Source of the DNA: Pyrrhoderma lamaoense
Taxonomy: Eukaryota; Basidiomycota; Agaricomycetes; Hymenochaetales; Hymenochaetaceae
NCBI GenBank assembly: GCA_002794735.1
Contig: NBAZ01000001.1
Span: 3,038,001-3,102,000, forward strand
Length of the DNA: 64,000 bases
Reading direction: 5' to 3'
The notes beneath the pieces were generated by a model. It did no database searches, was not told the origin of the DNA, and was given only the letters and a program-made list of their open reading frames with translations. Made by a program: the position numbers and the translations under genes. Shown one piece after another: positions 31,684 to 44,563 of this stretch. The first letter of the stretch is position 1, and the number at the start of each line of letters is the position of its first letter.

Positions 31684-33763
31684 ATGCCTTCATCATCATC
31701 GTCTTCCCTTTCTTCTCCCGACTATGACGGTGATGATAGAAGGAGCGGGAGTAGCTCTGGTAGTAGACAGAGCAGTCCCTTTCACTTCCAGTCTCCAATC
31801 TTGTCTCCTTCTGGTAGCTGTACTTCTCTTGACTTTGAACGAGACTCTCAAGATAGTGAACAAGACGAAGATAATGAAGAGTCTCACTCTGCGTTAGGCC
31901 TCTCCCCGGAACCTTCGGTATACTCCCTGACAGACTCTCTGAAGGAACAGTCTATACGCTTCGAATATGGTCGAGACGTAAATACCCACTCGGAGATATA
32001 TAAACTAGCAGCCGATGAACGTGAAGCAAGTCGTCTAGGTAATGTTCATTCCTTTTACCCCTTCCTCTCCCCCTCCACTATTTTTTCCATTCTATAGTAT
32101 TCCATTTCCCCCATATGCCCTTCCCATAATTCTTCCTTTGTGTCTCTCTCCACAAACGAATTAGTATCTGTGTTTGGACTTCCCGATTTTCCACGTAGAA
32201 TTTTCTTCGCTCATGCTGAAACATAAAAATTCAATCTTGGGTTTGGGATTCCTTTCTTTTTTTTTAAAAAATATACAGACCGAGAACATCTCATGTACAA
32301 GCGACTAGCTGGCGATTATGTTCCGCCGCTACGTGAGGTCTTAGCAGCTGATAACAACGATCCTCTTAATCCGAAAGCGTGCCTGGATTTAGGCTGTGGC
32401 TCCGGTGTATGGTAAGCGTTAAAGAAAAAAGGACTTGATTCCCTTTTTTCTTTTTTTAAATTTCTATTATCCCTTCTCCCCCCTTTTTTTTCACTGTTCT
32501 GGAGTTTGAGTTACTAAAATGATTTCTTTTTTTATAACTCATTCTTTGGGGCTCACTCTGGGTTGGGATTAATTAATGGATTGAAATGAATCGGAAATGG
32601 ACTGGGATTTCGGAACTTTGGCTGAAACAAGGATTATTGAACTTGCCAATGAGTTTCCTCATGTGAAATGTACTGGAGTGGATCTGATCCCACTTCCGAC
32701 TATGTAAGTTCCCGTCTACTCCTTACTTCCTATCCTATATCTGTATCCTTCGTTTCTTGCTTTATATCCAACATATGTTATCGACAAGCATTCCATCTAC
32801 TATTTGCTATACTAATCTGGACATTTTAATTCTTATAGTAGTGCATCAGAACATAGGATACCTCCGAATGTTCTATTCGAAATTGACGACATCACACTCG
32901 GCCTGGACCATTTTGCGGGAGACTTTGACGTTGTACATGTCCGAAGCATCTCGTCAGGTGTGAGAGACTACTACCGGATAGTCGACGACGCAGCACTTGT
33001 CCTTCGACCACGCGGACTAGCAGATTTCTCAGAAACAGATTGGAGGTTATATGATATAGATAAACAGAACATTGTTCCTACTAATGAGGAGATTTGGGGA
33101 GATGTGGAGATGCCTAGTGGGTGGAGAGGAACGGGGATGACGAGAGTCGGAGGTAGTGGCGGCGGTAATGGTGGCGGTGAAGGTGGTGGTAAAGCAAGAC
33201 GATCTGGATCCTTCAAGAAACGACATCTTCCATCTCCGAGCCCTTACCTTGCTCGTTATATCACTCTCGCACGCCAGGCTGCTCAACGCCGGGGAGGTCA
33301 TATTGATGCTGCTCCTCTTCTCAACCGATGGTTCTCGGAACATCGACAGTTCGAAGATGTCGTGTATAAAGAACTGTGGTTCCCCTGTTCTTCGTGGATA
33401 GAAGATAAGGAAGTACAGAAGCATTCGTCTTTCCGGAATCTATCACAGGAAGAGATCAATTCACTATGTTATATTGGGAGAGAAATGGGTGAAGATCTTT
33501 TGGTTAGTCCCTTTTCCCGTATTTGTATAGATGCTTTTTCTAGCGTCTTACTTACGTGGGAATCATAACAGGAATTCATGCAATCTACTCGACCTCTTCT
33601 TCTTGGGACTGGTGTTCCGGAAGAGGTTTATGAGAGACTTAAAGAGGGTGCAACACGTGAGATTTATGAGGGTAAGCAACCAATGTACATGCGGGTCCAA
33701 CATGTTTATGCGCGCAAGAAGGCTACTAGACAATCCCAGGCTCAGGTTAATCAAATTCAATAA
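31684..33763 (+). CDS. SAM-dependent class I methyltransferase
   Basis: Five exons: 31684-32038, 32279-32411, 32632-32703, 32839-33502 and 33572-33763, giving 471 residues. The Ser/Asp-rich N-terminal ~80 residues look disordered. The methyltransferase core then follows: YKRLAGDYVPPLREVL, motif I CLDLGCGSGVW (SAM-binding glycines), motif II GVDLIPLPT, FEIDDITLGLDHF and DFDVVHVRSI, then LRPRGLADF. This layout resembles the broad fungal LaeA/trans-aconitate-like group, which modifies varied substrates; I cannot tell the substrate. A Gly-rich insertion (GGSGGGNGGGEGGG, near 33148) sits inside the C-terminal half. Introns 1, 2 and 3 are unusually long for the window (240, 220 and 135 nt). The start at 31684 is the first ATG of the frame. 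Confidence 0.82.
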
Positions 33764-36744
33764 AGCTTCCTCGAAGTGACTGGATAGAATGATATAAATA
33801 AATATCTAAGAAGGATGCAAGTGGGAAAAGGAGGAAAGGAAGAATGAAAAAAGGGAGGCCAGACCTTCTCATCACGATATCTTACTCAGTATTCAATTTT
33901 TAATTTGTAGTAACAGTGTTTTCTCTCTTCTACCTCTCTCTTTTTGAACTTGTTCTGATTTGTACAATTGATTCTTGCTTTACGTGTTTCCCTTCTCCCC
34001 CCCCCCCCCTCTCGTTTTTCTTCTCTAGCCTGGAGGATACCTAACAAACAACACAGAGAGACAATCAAACAGATACGATTTACTAGTCCCCCTTCTCTCT
34101 TATATTCCATCTTGTCTATCCGTATCTCTCTGCACTTGTATTTCTAGCATAATGCACTAATCACATATCTCATAACATCTTTCATCCACATGCACGCACT
34201 CTCAATTCCTTCCTTAACATATTACATACTTGGACACCTTTCCTCTCCTTTCTCCAATCCCTTTACTTTTTCCCTTGTCAAAAACTGCTTTGCTCCGTTC
34301 TATCCTATCACATAAATGTTTTTCAGCCTCTACTACTATACTTTTGGTTCCGTACGGTACCCCTTCCCTCTTTAACACCGCCCGCCTCACATGTGAAAAA
34401 GAGTTTTTAACATAAAAAAAGTATTTGCATAAGGGTAATACCAATTCGAATTCCAAATTGAACCTGTCAGTTCTCGTTTTCTCTTCTTCTACTTATTCTT
34501 GTGATATATCGATCCACTATTACGAGAAACGAAGTCGAACATCAGTTTGCGAGTTGACATAGAAGGCTGGGGGAGGAGGTGGCTTGGAAATTTGTATTTT
34601 TTCAGAATAGTAGAAAACAAAACGGACAAAAAAATGAGGTTATACGGCGTTCTTTTGCTAGTCACATATCGACTTATATGCCCAAGTATGCGAAATTGAA
34701 GAATAAAAAGTTAGAATTAGTGTTTTGTGAATTTAATGTTTCATGTCGTTATCCGCGAAGTTTTCGGAAATAAAATTTGAAATAAGTAAAATGAAGTGGA
34801 TCCTTGAGTGATATTTATAGTATACACATCTAAATAAAAAAGAGAAAGAAGGATGAATTTGGTTTTAAAAAATGCATGAATTGTATCAAGATCTCGTATT
34901 TTTTTTGGAAAAAAAGATAGACTTGGTATCTGCGTATCTCCGTGAGTGCTTTTAACATGGACGGCCCGACCCGAAAATACAAGCAGCTTAGATCCAGAAT
35001 TAGATACAGGGCACAGCCTTTAGTCTTTTATTTTATTTATCCGAACTTTCTCTTTAGCTTTATTTTTCTGTGGCTCTAAGGGGTGTGACGCGATTCTGAC
35101 TTGTGGATGTTAGTTGTTTTTTTTAGGTACTTGAACACGTTTTGGATTACTGATACTGATGCTGATACTGGGTACTTATTCTTAGCGTTGGTTGTATTTC
35201 TGTAACTTCTGTTTACACATATTAGTAAGATCGGACTGGTAGATAAGAGGCTTGAAGTAGATTGGTGGACAGATAGTTCGTACTATTGTTACTTGATACA
35301 TTATTTCAGGAACAAGAGGGTACGTTAGCGATGCGTGATCGGTGTGATGTTCTTTGTTACTTCTTTACTTGATTATTTAACATCTATCTTATAATTGCTG
35401 TAGGACCGTGACGAAAAATGTGACTTGTCGTTATGGATCCTTATTGAAAAGCAGGACATGTATAACAATATTGAGACTTGAGAAGAACGAGAGAGAGAAG
35501 GAGAAAACGTCATTCTAGTGTCTCTGTATCTCGTGCAAAAGCTGGTTTTACTTTCCCTTCGGGTTTACTAGTGCTAGCTTGTGCCTAGTGGTTGGTGGAG
35601 GCTAAACCTGAACTGAACCTGAAATTAAACTCGAACCTGATACCCTGATACCTGACTTCGGAATCTCAAGTCCCGAGATTCCAAGAACCCAACCGACTCG
35701 ACCTATAGCTAACTCGTACCAATAGTACTAACCTTTTACATCCAATAGAGAGGATCAGAGATCGTCTATATTCAACTTTAGTCTCAAATTCTGGAGTTCT
35801 TGAAGTTCTCGGTAAAGAATTCTTTAAACGCTAAACCAAACTAAAATAACATTGTAAAGATCGGAGATCGATTTAGTGAGGCGCGAAAAGGTAGTAATGA
35901 CTAGAGTACTTGTAAACTAAGACTTAGAGATCCTAAAGAACTTGAATACGAACCAGTACTAGTACTCATCCACTTATTCACGCGGCTATTTAAAAAAGCA
36001 TCCAGTTACCCGGTGGATAGATCACGTTCACAATTTCATGTTTTTTTTTCATTTTTTTCATGAGATCTCTCCTTTCTTTTGAATTGTTCCACACGATCAT
36101 CTTAAGTTTGTTATACACTTCCGCAGCAACAACCATATATTTCTTTCCGAGCTTAAGGATCCCTTTTTTTCTGCTTTCCCAAGATTACTCCGAATCTCCA
36201 CATCATTCGGTGAAAATAGTGTTAGTGTGTGTGAGTTCGCTGATTGTGTAGATCACCACATCCCATCCATCATTCTTTTGTACTTCACTCTTCTTAAAGT
36301 ACGTGTACACAAAATAGTACACGTAGGAAGAAGGACGTGATGGATTGGAAGTCGGGTAGAAAACGGAACGGAGAATACTAGTAATGGTAACAAGACTAGT
36401 AGGAGAAGTAGAACTATTCAAGACTAATCTTGTATATCACAGCATAGCAAAACCGGACTCGATTATAGAATTCCGCCGCCGTCACCCCCGAAAATGAGGA
36501 AGAGTAGGGATGGGGTAAACACAAGGGAAATCTTCATGAATAGGATTTGGTGTTACATATGTATGCACGTATACATCATTGAAGAACGTGTGGATATGAA
36601 CGTGGACGGGGATGATAATCGATGACTGATGATTGAAGAGAAGGTGACAAAAGAGAGAAAAAAGGATTAATAGAGAAGGGATACCGATTCCCGTGAATGA
36701 GATCACCCTTTCCTCTATTGTCTCCTCTACTTGTACAACCATTT
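33764..36744. other. Long gene-free stretch
   Basis: About 3 kb between two convergent genes (methyltransferase + and IST1 -). It has pyrimidine- and purine-rich tracts, a C run near 33998-34008, and short imperfect repeats of CTGAAC/CTGATAC type near 35600-35660. No ORF has coding character and no RNA gene was recognised. Confidence 0.45.
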
Positions 36745-38300
36745 TTATCGTCGTTTCAGGGCTTCAAGCCGCTTGGCAAGAGCCGCGAATTCATCTTCGG
36801 GATCCTCCTTGCGTGTGGGAGCAACCGGAGGAGGAACTGGACTAGTCTTCGTCGTCGTCTTCGAAACAACTGACCCCTTCTCGTTCTCCTCCTTCGAACC
36901 TTTCTTCGGATCTTCCGTCGGTGGAATATCCGGCAGTTTCGGTACCTTTGTATCCTCTGCGATCTTATCTGCCACATGCGATGTTGATGATGAGACTGAT
37001 TCAGCTATGGATGTTTCCTATTTGAAAAGAAATGAATATTTGAAGGTCCTGATTTGATTGATGTAAAGTTCATAATTATTGAAGGGGAATCTCTTATTTT
37101 CTCTGTTTTTGGCTGTATTCATCAATAGCTCCCGGCAGAGGGAAGACGAGCAGAAGTGGAATAGGGAAAGGGAAAGAAAGTTAATTAAATTCAAGGGACG
37201 AAGTTCGCTGACCTTCAACCCTCCTCCGCCGATAGAATCGTCATCGTCAGTTTTAGGACGAACAGTCCAATTAACGCCGTATCCCTTTGCTATCTCCTCC
37301 AGATAGGCATCCACGAGTTCTGTTGGGGGTGTAGCAAACGTGAGCTTTTTCATAACCTACATGTTAAGTGTTGATGTGCGTGGATTTCGGGCAGGGATAA
37401 TCAATTTAGCACATTCACAGAATGAAAAGTAAGGCAATGGTAGCTTACACGTTCGCTTACGCAGTTGTCGCGGTTCTCCATTACTGCGATGGAGAATTCG
37501 CGCCCGTATTTATGCATTAACATGTCCCGGAGAACATGGAGCTCTGTAAATATCATACGAGTTATTAGAATATTTCCCAGTACGATACATAGCACAGTGT
37601 ATAAAAGCATTTATTTGTGAGATAACTCACCCTTTAACTCGGTATGAGGAGCCGCATATATGATACTACAGATACCTTCACTCACTCCTGGATCAGGTTC
37701 CCGCGTACTAAGCGGGTTATCGCGCGTGAGACATATGTTATTAATTAAATATAGTAAAGGGAAGAAAAAACTGACTTCTGATCAACCAAGCCAAATCTGG
37801 CTATCAGCAGCTCGCAGTAGAGCTCCAAGAGTTCTAAGAGTTCAATATGGATATCGTCGTTGATGACTGTACACTCAATACCAGAATCAGTTCAGTCGTT
37901 CCTTGTTTCATAAGATTTCTCTCTCTTCTCTTAAAGTACCGAGATTTAAAAGGAAGATGGAACGAAGGGAGTAATGAACTTACTCACTTGTCTCTACTTT
38001 AACGCGTGCCTTTTCAACTTTTCGTTGTTCCAGGAGCAGTGCGATATCTCTTCTTGATACCTTAGCTTGTGCTTCCTTCTTTTCTTGTAAGTTTCGCAGC
38101 CGCTGCACTGCTATTCTGATTTATATTGTTTAAGATTTATGTATTATTGTGATTTGGATGAGTTATCTTAGCATATACTCGATATCGTGAACACCGTACC
38201 GTAATTGGACCTGAATAGATATATTTCATTATTAAAGTGATTATATAGTAGTTAAGTGCTTGAAAATCACCTTTGTCTTAGTAGAGTTCCATGGAGGCAT
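36745..38300 (-). CDS. IST1: IST1-like ESCRT-III regulator
   Basis: IST1 binds Did2 and Vps4 and tunes ESCRT-III disassembly on endosomes. Eight exons are readable on the minus strand. The first (38300-38271) encodes only MPPWNSTKTK. Then come the helical IST1 domain segments: RIAVQRLRNLQEKKEAQAKVSRRDIALLL is split over two exons, and later ones are NDDIHIELLELLELYCELL, IIYAAPHTELKELHVLRDML, KYGREFSIAVMENRD and VMKKLTFATPPTELVDAYL. The order and spacing match the family. After GYGVNW the tail is acidic and Pro/Lys-rich, ending in EDEFAALAKRLEALKRR, a C-terminal helix that looks like an MIT-interacting motif with L-x-x-R-L-x-x-L-K spacing. All exon joins I checked keep phase. Confidence 0.88.
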
Positions 38301-39192
38301 CTTGCTAGTTTGTTTACACACAAGTCGCTACTCTACTCTGAGTGCTCAACATCTTCGGATTTTGATGACGATATATCACGAGACTTACCTTGCTTATGCA
38401 AGACACTATTATATTATGTCACCTATCTATGATCAAAAATATTAGTCAGACTAATCCCTCGAGATAACAAATTATCTGAGGAAGTCCCAGCCAGTATACT
38501 ATCCTCTCTATATAAGAGTCGCCGTGAAACTTTCAATCAAACGGGGAAGGGAGAACACTAATTTATGTACTATGCTTAACATAATTAAGTACTGAGCTAA
38601 ATCCACTTTTATTACAGAAAGAGTAACAAGATTCGTTTTCAATCTCTAAACTTTGTGCGATCCAGTCCTTTCCTTGAGTAGTGTAATAAGCTGAATTTAC
38701 TATAATGAAGCTTGTTCACTATACTTTCATATCAATGAAGTCCGTAAATCAGCCCAAATCACTGAGAAAAAGAATAATAACAACTGTTAGGCGCAAAATT
38801 CATTAATTCTAGGAGACTTGTGAGAGTATGGTACATAAATGTCAGAAGGATAGAGAGACTACGTATCCAGAAACGAAGAAAAAAGTGTAATGGAAGATGT
38901 ACTTAGTTATACGATTGTAGGAATATAGAAGACGAGAGTATACGACACGAAGAAGGGGAAAGATGAAAAAATTCTATGCATACATTTTTATTTGTCCATT
39001 CGTGAGAATATAAAACTTTCGATGCTATGTCATTATTAACTCGAGAGGGAAAGGAAGAAGGGAATAAGAAAGTGAAAGCCAAGTCAGCAGATGGTATAAT
39101 GTGTTGTGCATGTGTACTAAATGGAGAATGAGAAGGGGAACAGATGGGAAGTAGAAGCTAGGGATTAGTGTTAGAGGAAGTTTACTAACTAA
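38301..39192. other. Intergenic region
   Basis: Promoter side of IST1 and 3' side of the lipid-transfer gene. No gene or repeat was recognised. Confidence 0.45.
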
Positions 39193-42100
39193 TCAGTCAA
39201 TTTCCTTCAGAGACGTACGAAGCTGATTGATACGACTCTCAACATTGTCAAGGATATTATTAAGTTCATCAACCTCTAACTGATAATCACCAAGGGAAGA
39301 AGGATTTAACGTGGGCGGAACTCCAAGGTAGGGATGGTGTCTTCCGGCTTGTCGTTCTTCCCACAATGCACCAACAATACTGGATACCCATTTTTTCTGC
39401 TCTTCAATCTTTATCATTTCTTTTCTTCGGCCAACTTCTTCCCGCCTTCCGACCATAACTAAGGTCCAGAGATTGGACATCACGAGTATAACAATGACGA
39501 AATACAAGATTGTTGTACTGCTTGACTGGTCCCATGCATCGCTGACAAGGTCAATGGCATCAAGGGTTGATTGACGTGCGACCTTCCATGCACCCATGAC
39601 AGTATCAAATGCCCATTGGGTAGCACGTTGATTACGTTCGTGTTCCCTCTTTTTTCCCGCTTCTTCTTCAGTGAGAGGCACGTTATTGTTTGTGATATTT
39701 GCCACAGCAGCTTCTTCATCGGCGGCGTTGAGAATTGACGGAGAATCAAGAACATCTTCCATCCCTTCAGGAACAAACTCGTTCTTGTGTTCGGCGATGT
39801 ACTTTCTCATCGCCCTCTCCAGATCCAAATGATATTTCTTCTGTCCTTCTATAGCTGAGCTATTGATCATACCTAAATCGCATATTATTAGTATCGGAAG
39901 GAGTTAAAGCTTGCTTTGCGTCGAAGAAATACATACCTCTGATAAAGCTTCTGCCCGTCCATTCTACCTCAGTGGTAACAACCACTTTAGTAGTTGCCAC
40001 ACTAGCCCACATGATACAGGTCTTTGTCTTCACCGAGAAGACTGAGCCACTAGGAACGTCCGGCGTCCTTGTAGTCGTGAGAGTACTGATATAGTCGTTA
40101 AAGTCGCAGTGAAGCGTCTCGTCTAATAAATCACATCTTGTCTGTTTCACTACACCGTTTAGAATCTTGATGTAAGAGAACTTGCGAAAGAGCAGTTGCG
40201 TGTTAGGATCGGGAGTCCAGTCAGATATCTGTAGATCTATTAAAGTAAAATAATTCAGTCGTTGATACTTGACAAAAACAAGGCTACTGACCCTTCAGAT
40301 TCTGATCCTCTTGCATAAAGTTCTTGATGAATCCGCTCGTGAACATCAAATTATAGATTTTCTCGGGAGTCCCAGGGAAAATTGCAACCATTGCAGTCTC
40401 AGGATAGTGTGCAGTCTTCCCTGCGCATTTACATTGTGTAACCTTCTCTGGAACAGGGCTAAGTAATGACGTGCCGACGGTCGAGGATGGACCACTTTTA
40501 AGTAATTCAGGGTCGTCAAAGGAGGCTCTCCCGCTCGCCTCGCCGGATCGAACTGATTCAGCGTCAGGCCGAGCCAGTCTCCAGATATTATGTATGACAT
40601 CATATGTCGTATCCCGCGACAAGAATGAGGCAAATGTATATTTGCTTGTACGAGTGGTAATCTGCAATGCATTCGGTATGAATAGTGCAGTCATCTTCTT
40701 CTCAATAGAAATTATTTCATAAACAGGAATAATTAACTTCATTACGGGAGAGGAATGTGTAATTAATTGATTAGTTGATTATTTACGCAGTGGGAAGAAA
40801 TACATACATCGGTTATCCACCCAAAAATGTTCGCATGAAAACAAATATGGTTCTCTGATATATATAATCGTCCTTGAATAAGAATTTCGCGTTGTAAAGC
40901 ACAACCATAGTCTATGTGAAGAATATCATATAGCTTTTGAGGATTAAAATAACTCAGACATATTTACCTTCAATAAGATAGTCACCTTCCGGTACTTGAG
41001 GAAACATCTCATGGAAATCCGCGTTCCGCTTGTTACTAGCCACAGCAAATCCAGTTACAGGTATTTCCTCATTGAGGTCCAATTCATCATCGTACTCGTC
41101 TGAGCTCGCATCGGTATAAAATTGTTCTCCATTTGTTCCAATTTCTTCAGTCATGTTTACGGACCCTGAACCTGCTCGTGATCGTGCCTTACCACCATTC
41201 GAGACTACACGCGTACGGTCGCCTTGGAATGATTGTCGTGGACTCTGAGGCTGCTCCGTGATGGAGAGACCGGAATTGGTGGTGGTGGCGGAACAAATTG
41301 TGCGAGAGACTGTGATCCAGTTGGATTGGCCATCATGAGGCCCGACGCGGCAATAGCACTAGCAAGGCCACTCGTTGGTTTACGTTTCTTGCCGGACCCA
41401 CCTGAACCACGCCTCCAAGGCATTTTCTTGCTCGCCGTGCTTGTAACAGAAACCGCATCTGAATCCTTTATCCCATGTGGAGAAAGAGATGAACTTGACA
41501 TGACGCTCATAGACGGAGAAATAATTGTACTAGCAGAAGTTGTTGGCTCCAACTCAGCAATATAGGAGAAGTTGGCTACGGTCGGCGTATGATCCGATGT
41601 AGGAGATTCAACGAGTATCGTGGTCTGGGAGCGAGGAGGAAGTTCAACCTCTTGCACATCCGGGTTCATAGTAGCCGCCCTTGGTGGATTCGGAGCTTGC
41701 TGCGATGGTGTTGTCTTCAAGTCGGTGAGTGACCTAGCGGAGAACTTACGTTTGATCATGTTCTCAATACCATTTGAAAGAGATGCTTCTGCAGGTAATC
41801 CGGATGCCTGAGAATGTGGACTAACATTAGCACTCGCTGGCAAGCCGAGATCAATCCCTAGGCCCATATTGTTATTTTCAATTTCACTGGGTCTTGTGAC
41901 ACTATTCGATGAAGCCTCTACTTGCGCGTTTTCTTGAGAAGACCCTCCTAGTAGCTTGTTGCGGTCGGAAGGAGAGAGAGATTCTGAGCGAGTTCGACGT
42001 TCGTGGGGAGAATCTGAGCGATGCAAGCTACCGGGGTAGATGGTTGAACAGGTGAATTGTTCTCATTAGTGAGAATAAGAGAAGGAGGCGGGATGGATGC

Positions 42101-42232
42101 TTTGATGGGACCTGTTATTGTGCTTGCACGATGCGGACCAATGTCTGACGTCGTACGCACCCGCTGATGACCATTTGTTGGAGCAAGCGACCCGTTTGTT
42201 TTTACGAACTTGGATAGAAAATTCGGAGCCAT
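39193..42232 (-). CDS. GRAM/VASt-domain membrane-anchored sterol-transfer protein (LAM/Aster family)
   Basis: LAM proteins sit in the ER at membrane contact sites and move sterol. In order: a Ser/Pro-rich disordered N-terminal half; a GRAM domain starting at NADFHEMFPQVPEGDYLIE and including RLYISENHICFHANIFGW and VYEIISIEKK; a VASt domain from KTAHYPETAMVAIFPG through DLQISDWTPD and CDFNDYISTLTTT to VEWTGRSFI; and one hydrophobic segment near 39430-39500 (TTILYFVIVILVMSN). A C-terminal coiled coil follows (VDELNNILDNVESRINQL). The frame appears to break twice by one missing base in the disordered region: near 42035 (ACCCCGG) and near 41255 (TCTCCATC). After each, a family-like frame resumes (SLHRSDSPHERR; QSPRQSFQGDRTR), so I treat it as one gene with probable assembly errors. 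Confidence 0.82.
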
Positions 42233-43084
42233 TCGGCAAAATTAGACTCGTTGGCGCTGTGATTGTTGGCGGTTAGGAAATAGGTCTTACTCTCTAAGTC
42301 TCTCGTTCAACTGATGTTCCCCCAACACAGCAATTGGAACTGTTATTTGACCGGCGCTGCGCTGTGTCTCCACGGTCACGACGCCAATCTAGAGGTCGTC
42401 TTTTGGTCGATAAATCACCCTGTTACTCAAGAAAAATAAATTTGCCAAAACTGTTGCGAGGACGATGCTGTGTCTATTGGAACTCTCGTTAGAATATTAG
42501 CGACTTGCTTCCAGAATTTGTGCTTTAGTGCACGCCAGTTCTAGTCCATCATCACGTCACAGACAGATTTTCTTTTTTAAGATGTTGTATAGTCACATTT
42601 ACTCTTACACTTAGCATCATTACGATATCATTGATATATTAACTGCATATTCTTCGAAATCTTATCTCCAATATAGATTAAATGCACAACATGGGACTTG
42701 CTCGCTTTTAGGAATCTCCTCTTCGTTCAATCCTTCTCATCCCACTGACTCTCAGATTTGATATCACATAACATTACCTGATTGATAACTTATGTGTCAG
42801 CAAGCCAATCAATTAATACACAACGTATCGTCATCTCTCATCACGTGCGCAAATTAATCAGATCCTGGTCTGGCCGACCGAAAGCGTCAATCTTTGCAAC
42901 AATCTCGTCTTTCAGTATATATAGAGTCGTTCATCACTCCACGCAGTTCATACAGAACGTCTCTTGTTGACTGACTCTCATACTCCAGGTCTTTAACTCC
43001 TAATATTTCACTCTTGAATACGTAGTTTGACCCGCATATATCTAGCCTTGAAGATTCCCTGCCTTTGATTCACGATTAGCAACC
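42233..43084. promoter_or_regulatory. Divergent intergenic region (lipid-transfer gene / thioredoxin)
   Basis: An 852-bp spacer between two divergent starts. TATATATAGAG-type sequence near 42920 is a possible TATA box for thioredoxin. Nothing else was recognised. Confidence 0.4.
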
Positions 43085-43584
43085 ATGGTTAAGGAAGTTA
43101 CATCACTTGCTCAATTCAAGGAAATTGTATGTTTGCTCATTGCTGCTGACCCTTCTACCGTTATCGACAATATTCCTGCTAGATTTCTAAGGACATCTAC
43201 ACTGTGTTTGACTTCTGGGCAACATGGTGTGGTCCTTGTCGAATGATCTCCCCCATCTTCGAAAAACTCGAAGGCCAGGCAGATAGTTCGAAAATCGAGT
43301 TTTACAAGATTGATGTCGATGCCGTTCCAGATGTTGCGCAAGAAGTCGGCGTGAGGGCTGTAAGGGCTCCTATGATAAATCACGCAATTTGCTGATGCAC
43401 TGACTATACGTCGTTATCTTTAGATGCCAACTTTCTTCCTTTTCAAGAACGGTGAAAAGGTTGAAGAACTTGTAGGAGCAAACCCAGCCGGTCTCAATGT
43501 ACGTTCATCAAAAGATTTCCAATGCACATCTTAGAAACTGATCGATCCGCTTTTGGACAGTCTCTTATTGCGAAGGCCTCATAA
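43085..43584 (+). CDS. Thioredoxin
   Basis: Four exons: 43085-43126, 43183-43359, 43424-43498 and 43561-43584, giving 105 residues, the usual thioredoxin length. The redox-active site is WCGPC (in DFWATWCGPCRM), and the cis-Pro motif MPTF follows the third exon start. FKNGEKVEELVGANP is the typical last strand and helix. No targeting sequence is present, so the protein is probably cytosolic. It reduces disulfides in enzymes such as ribonucleotide reductase and peroxiredoxins, using thioredoxin reductase and NADPH. All introns are 56-64 nt and keep phase. The start at ACCATGG has a good context. Confidence 0.93.
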
Positions 43585-44563
43585 TTGAGCAACATATATA
43601 AAGTTGATAAATTAGTTAGTTATACTGTAAATTGCCATTACATTACATTACTTGAAAGTGAAATGAAATTGTATCATTAAGAGTTTTGTTTTTTCCGTCG
43701 ATTATGAGAATCAGTACATGAGACCCGCTTGCGGAACTTGTAGAAGGCATTATCATGATCACGATGATACAACGTGGTTTCGTAATCACATAATAGAAAA
43801 GGAAGGAATCGCTTGGAGCGTGCAATAGTCGGAAACCTTTTTTTCTCTGTGAACAACACCGTAAATCGGAGCTTCGATGGTTGATCTTAGCGTGTCAAAT
43901 CCTGAGATACACTTGAGATACACTTGATTTGAGTTGGAAAATTGTATTGATTTCTAGAAGATTCACGGGGTGTGCGTCAACGTCATTGTTGGTTCCGTTA
44001 TTGACTCTACTCAGAGCCGTCCCTAACGAAAGTCAAAGAAATAATAACAATGATCGTAACTGTGATTGCAATGTATAACAGCAACCTTTGTCTTTGACTG
44101 TTCGCTTAAGGCTTTCGGGAATTGAAGGATAGTGGGGCAAACAAGAACAAATAACGCGCTCGCGCCATGCTTCAGGGAAGTTTAACATGCACCGTTGAAC
44201 TAAACTACATTTTCTACTTCTAGTTCTTGCAGAAACTGCTCTACTATTTTGATCATATATCCTAACTTCGCCATACCGCTGCAAGATATTTTTGTTTTCT
44301 TCCGTCAAGACACTCAATATAACCGTACACACTGTTAAGGGCCAATTTGGTCAATTTGTAGCCGGAGAAGCACTCGCTTCGATTTCATCTATTTTTCTCA
44401 CACCTCTTTTGAATTGCCTGCGGATGTACACACCTTTGATCGGGTCTAGTGCATCACATCCGAGAATATGCAAAATCATGATAAGGTCTTGCCTGGTGAG
44501 TCGTATTGAAAACTATTAGATGCTTTCTGCTAAACCTTTTTCATCATATTTCATATGTAGCAT
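43585..44563. other. Intergenic region and possible RdRP 5' exons
   Basis: Holds the thioredoxin 3' flank and the promoter of the RdRP gene. Upstream RdRP exons could be present here, but I could not join any with confidence. Confidence 0.35.
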
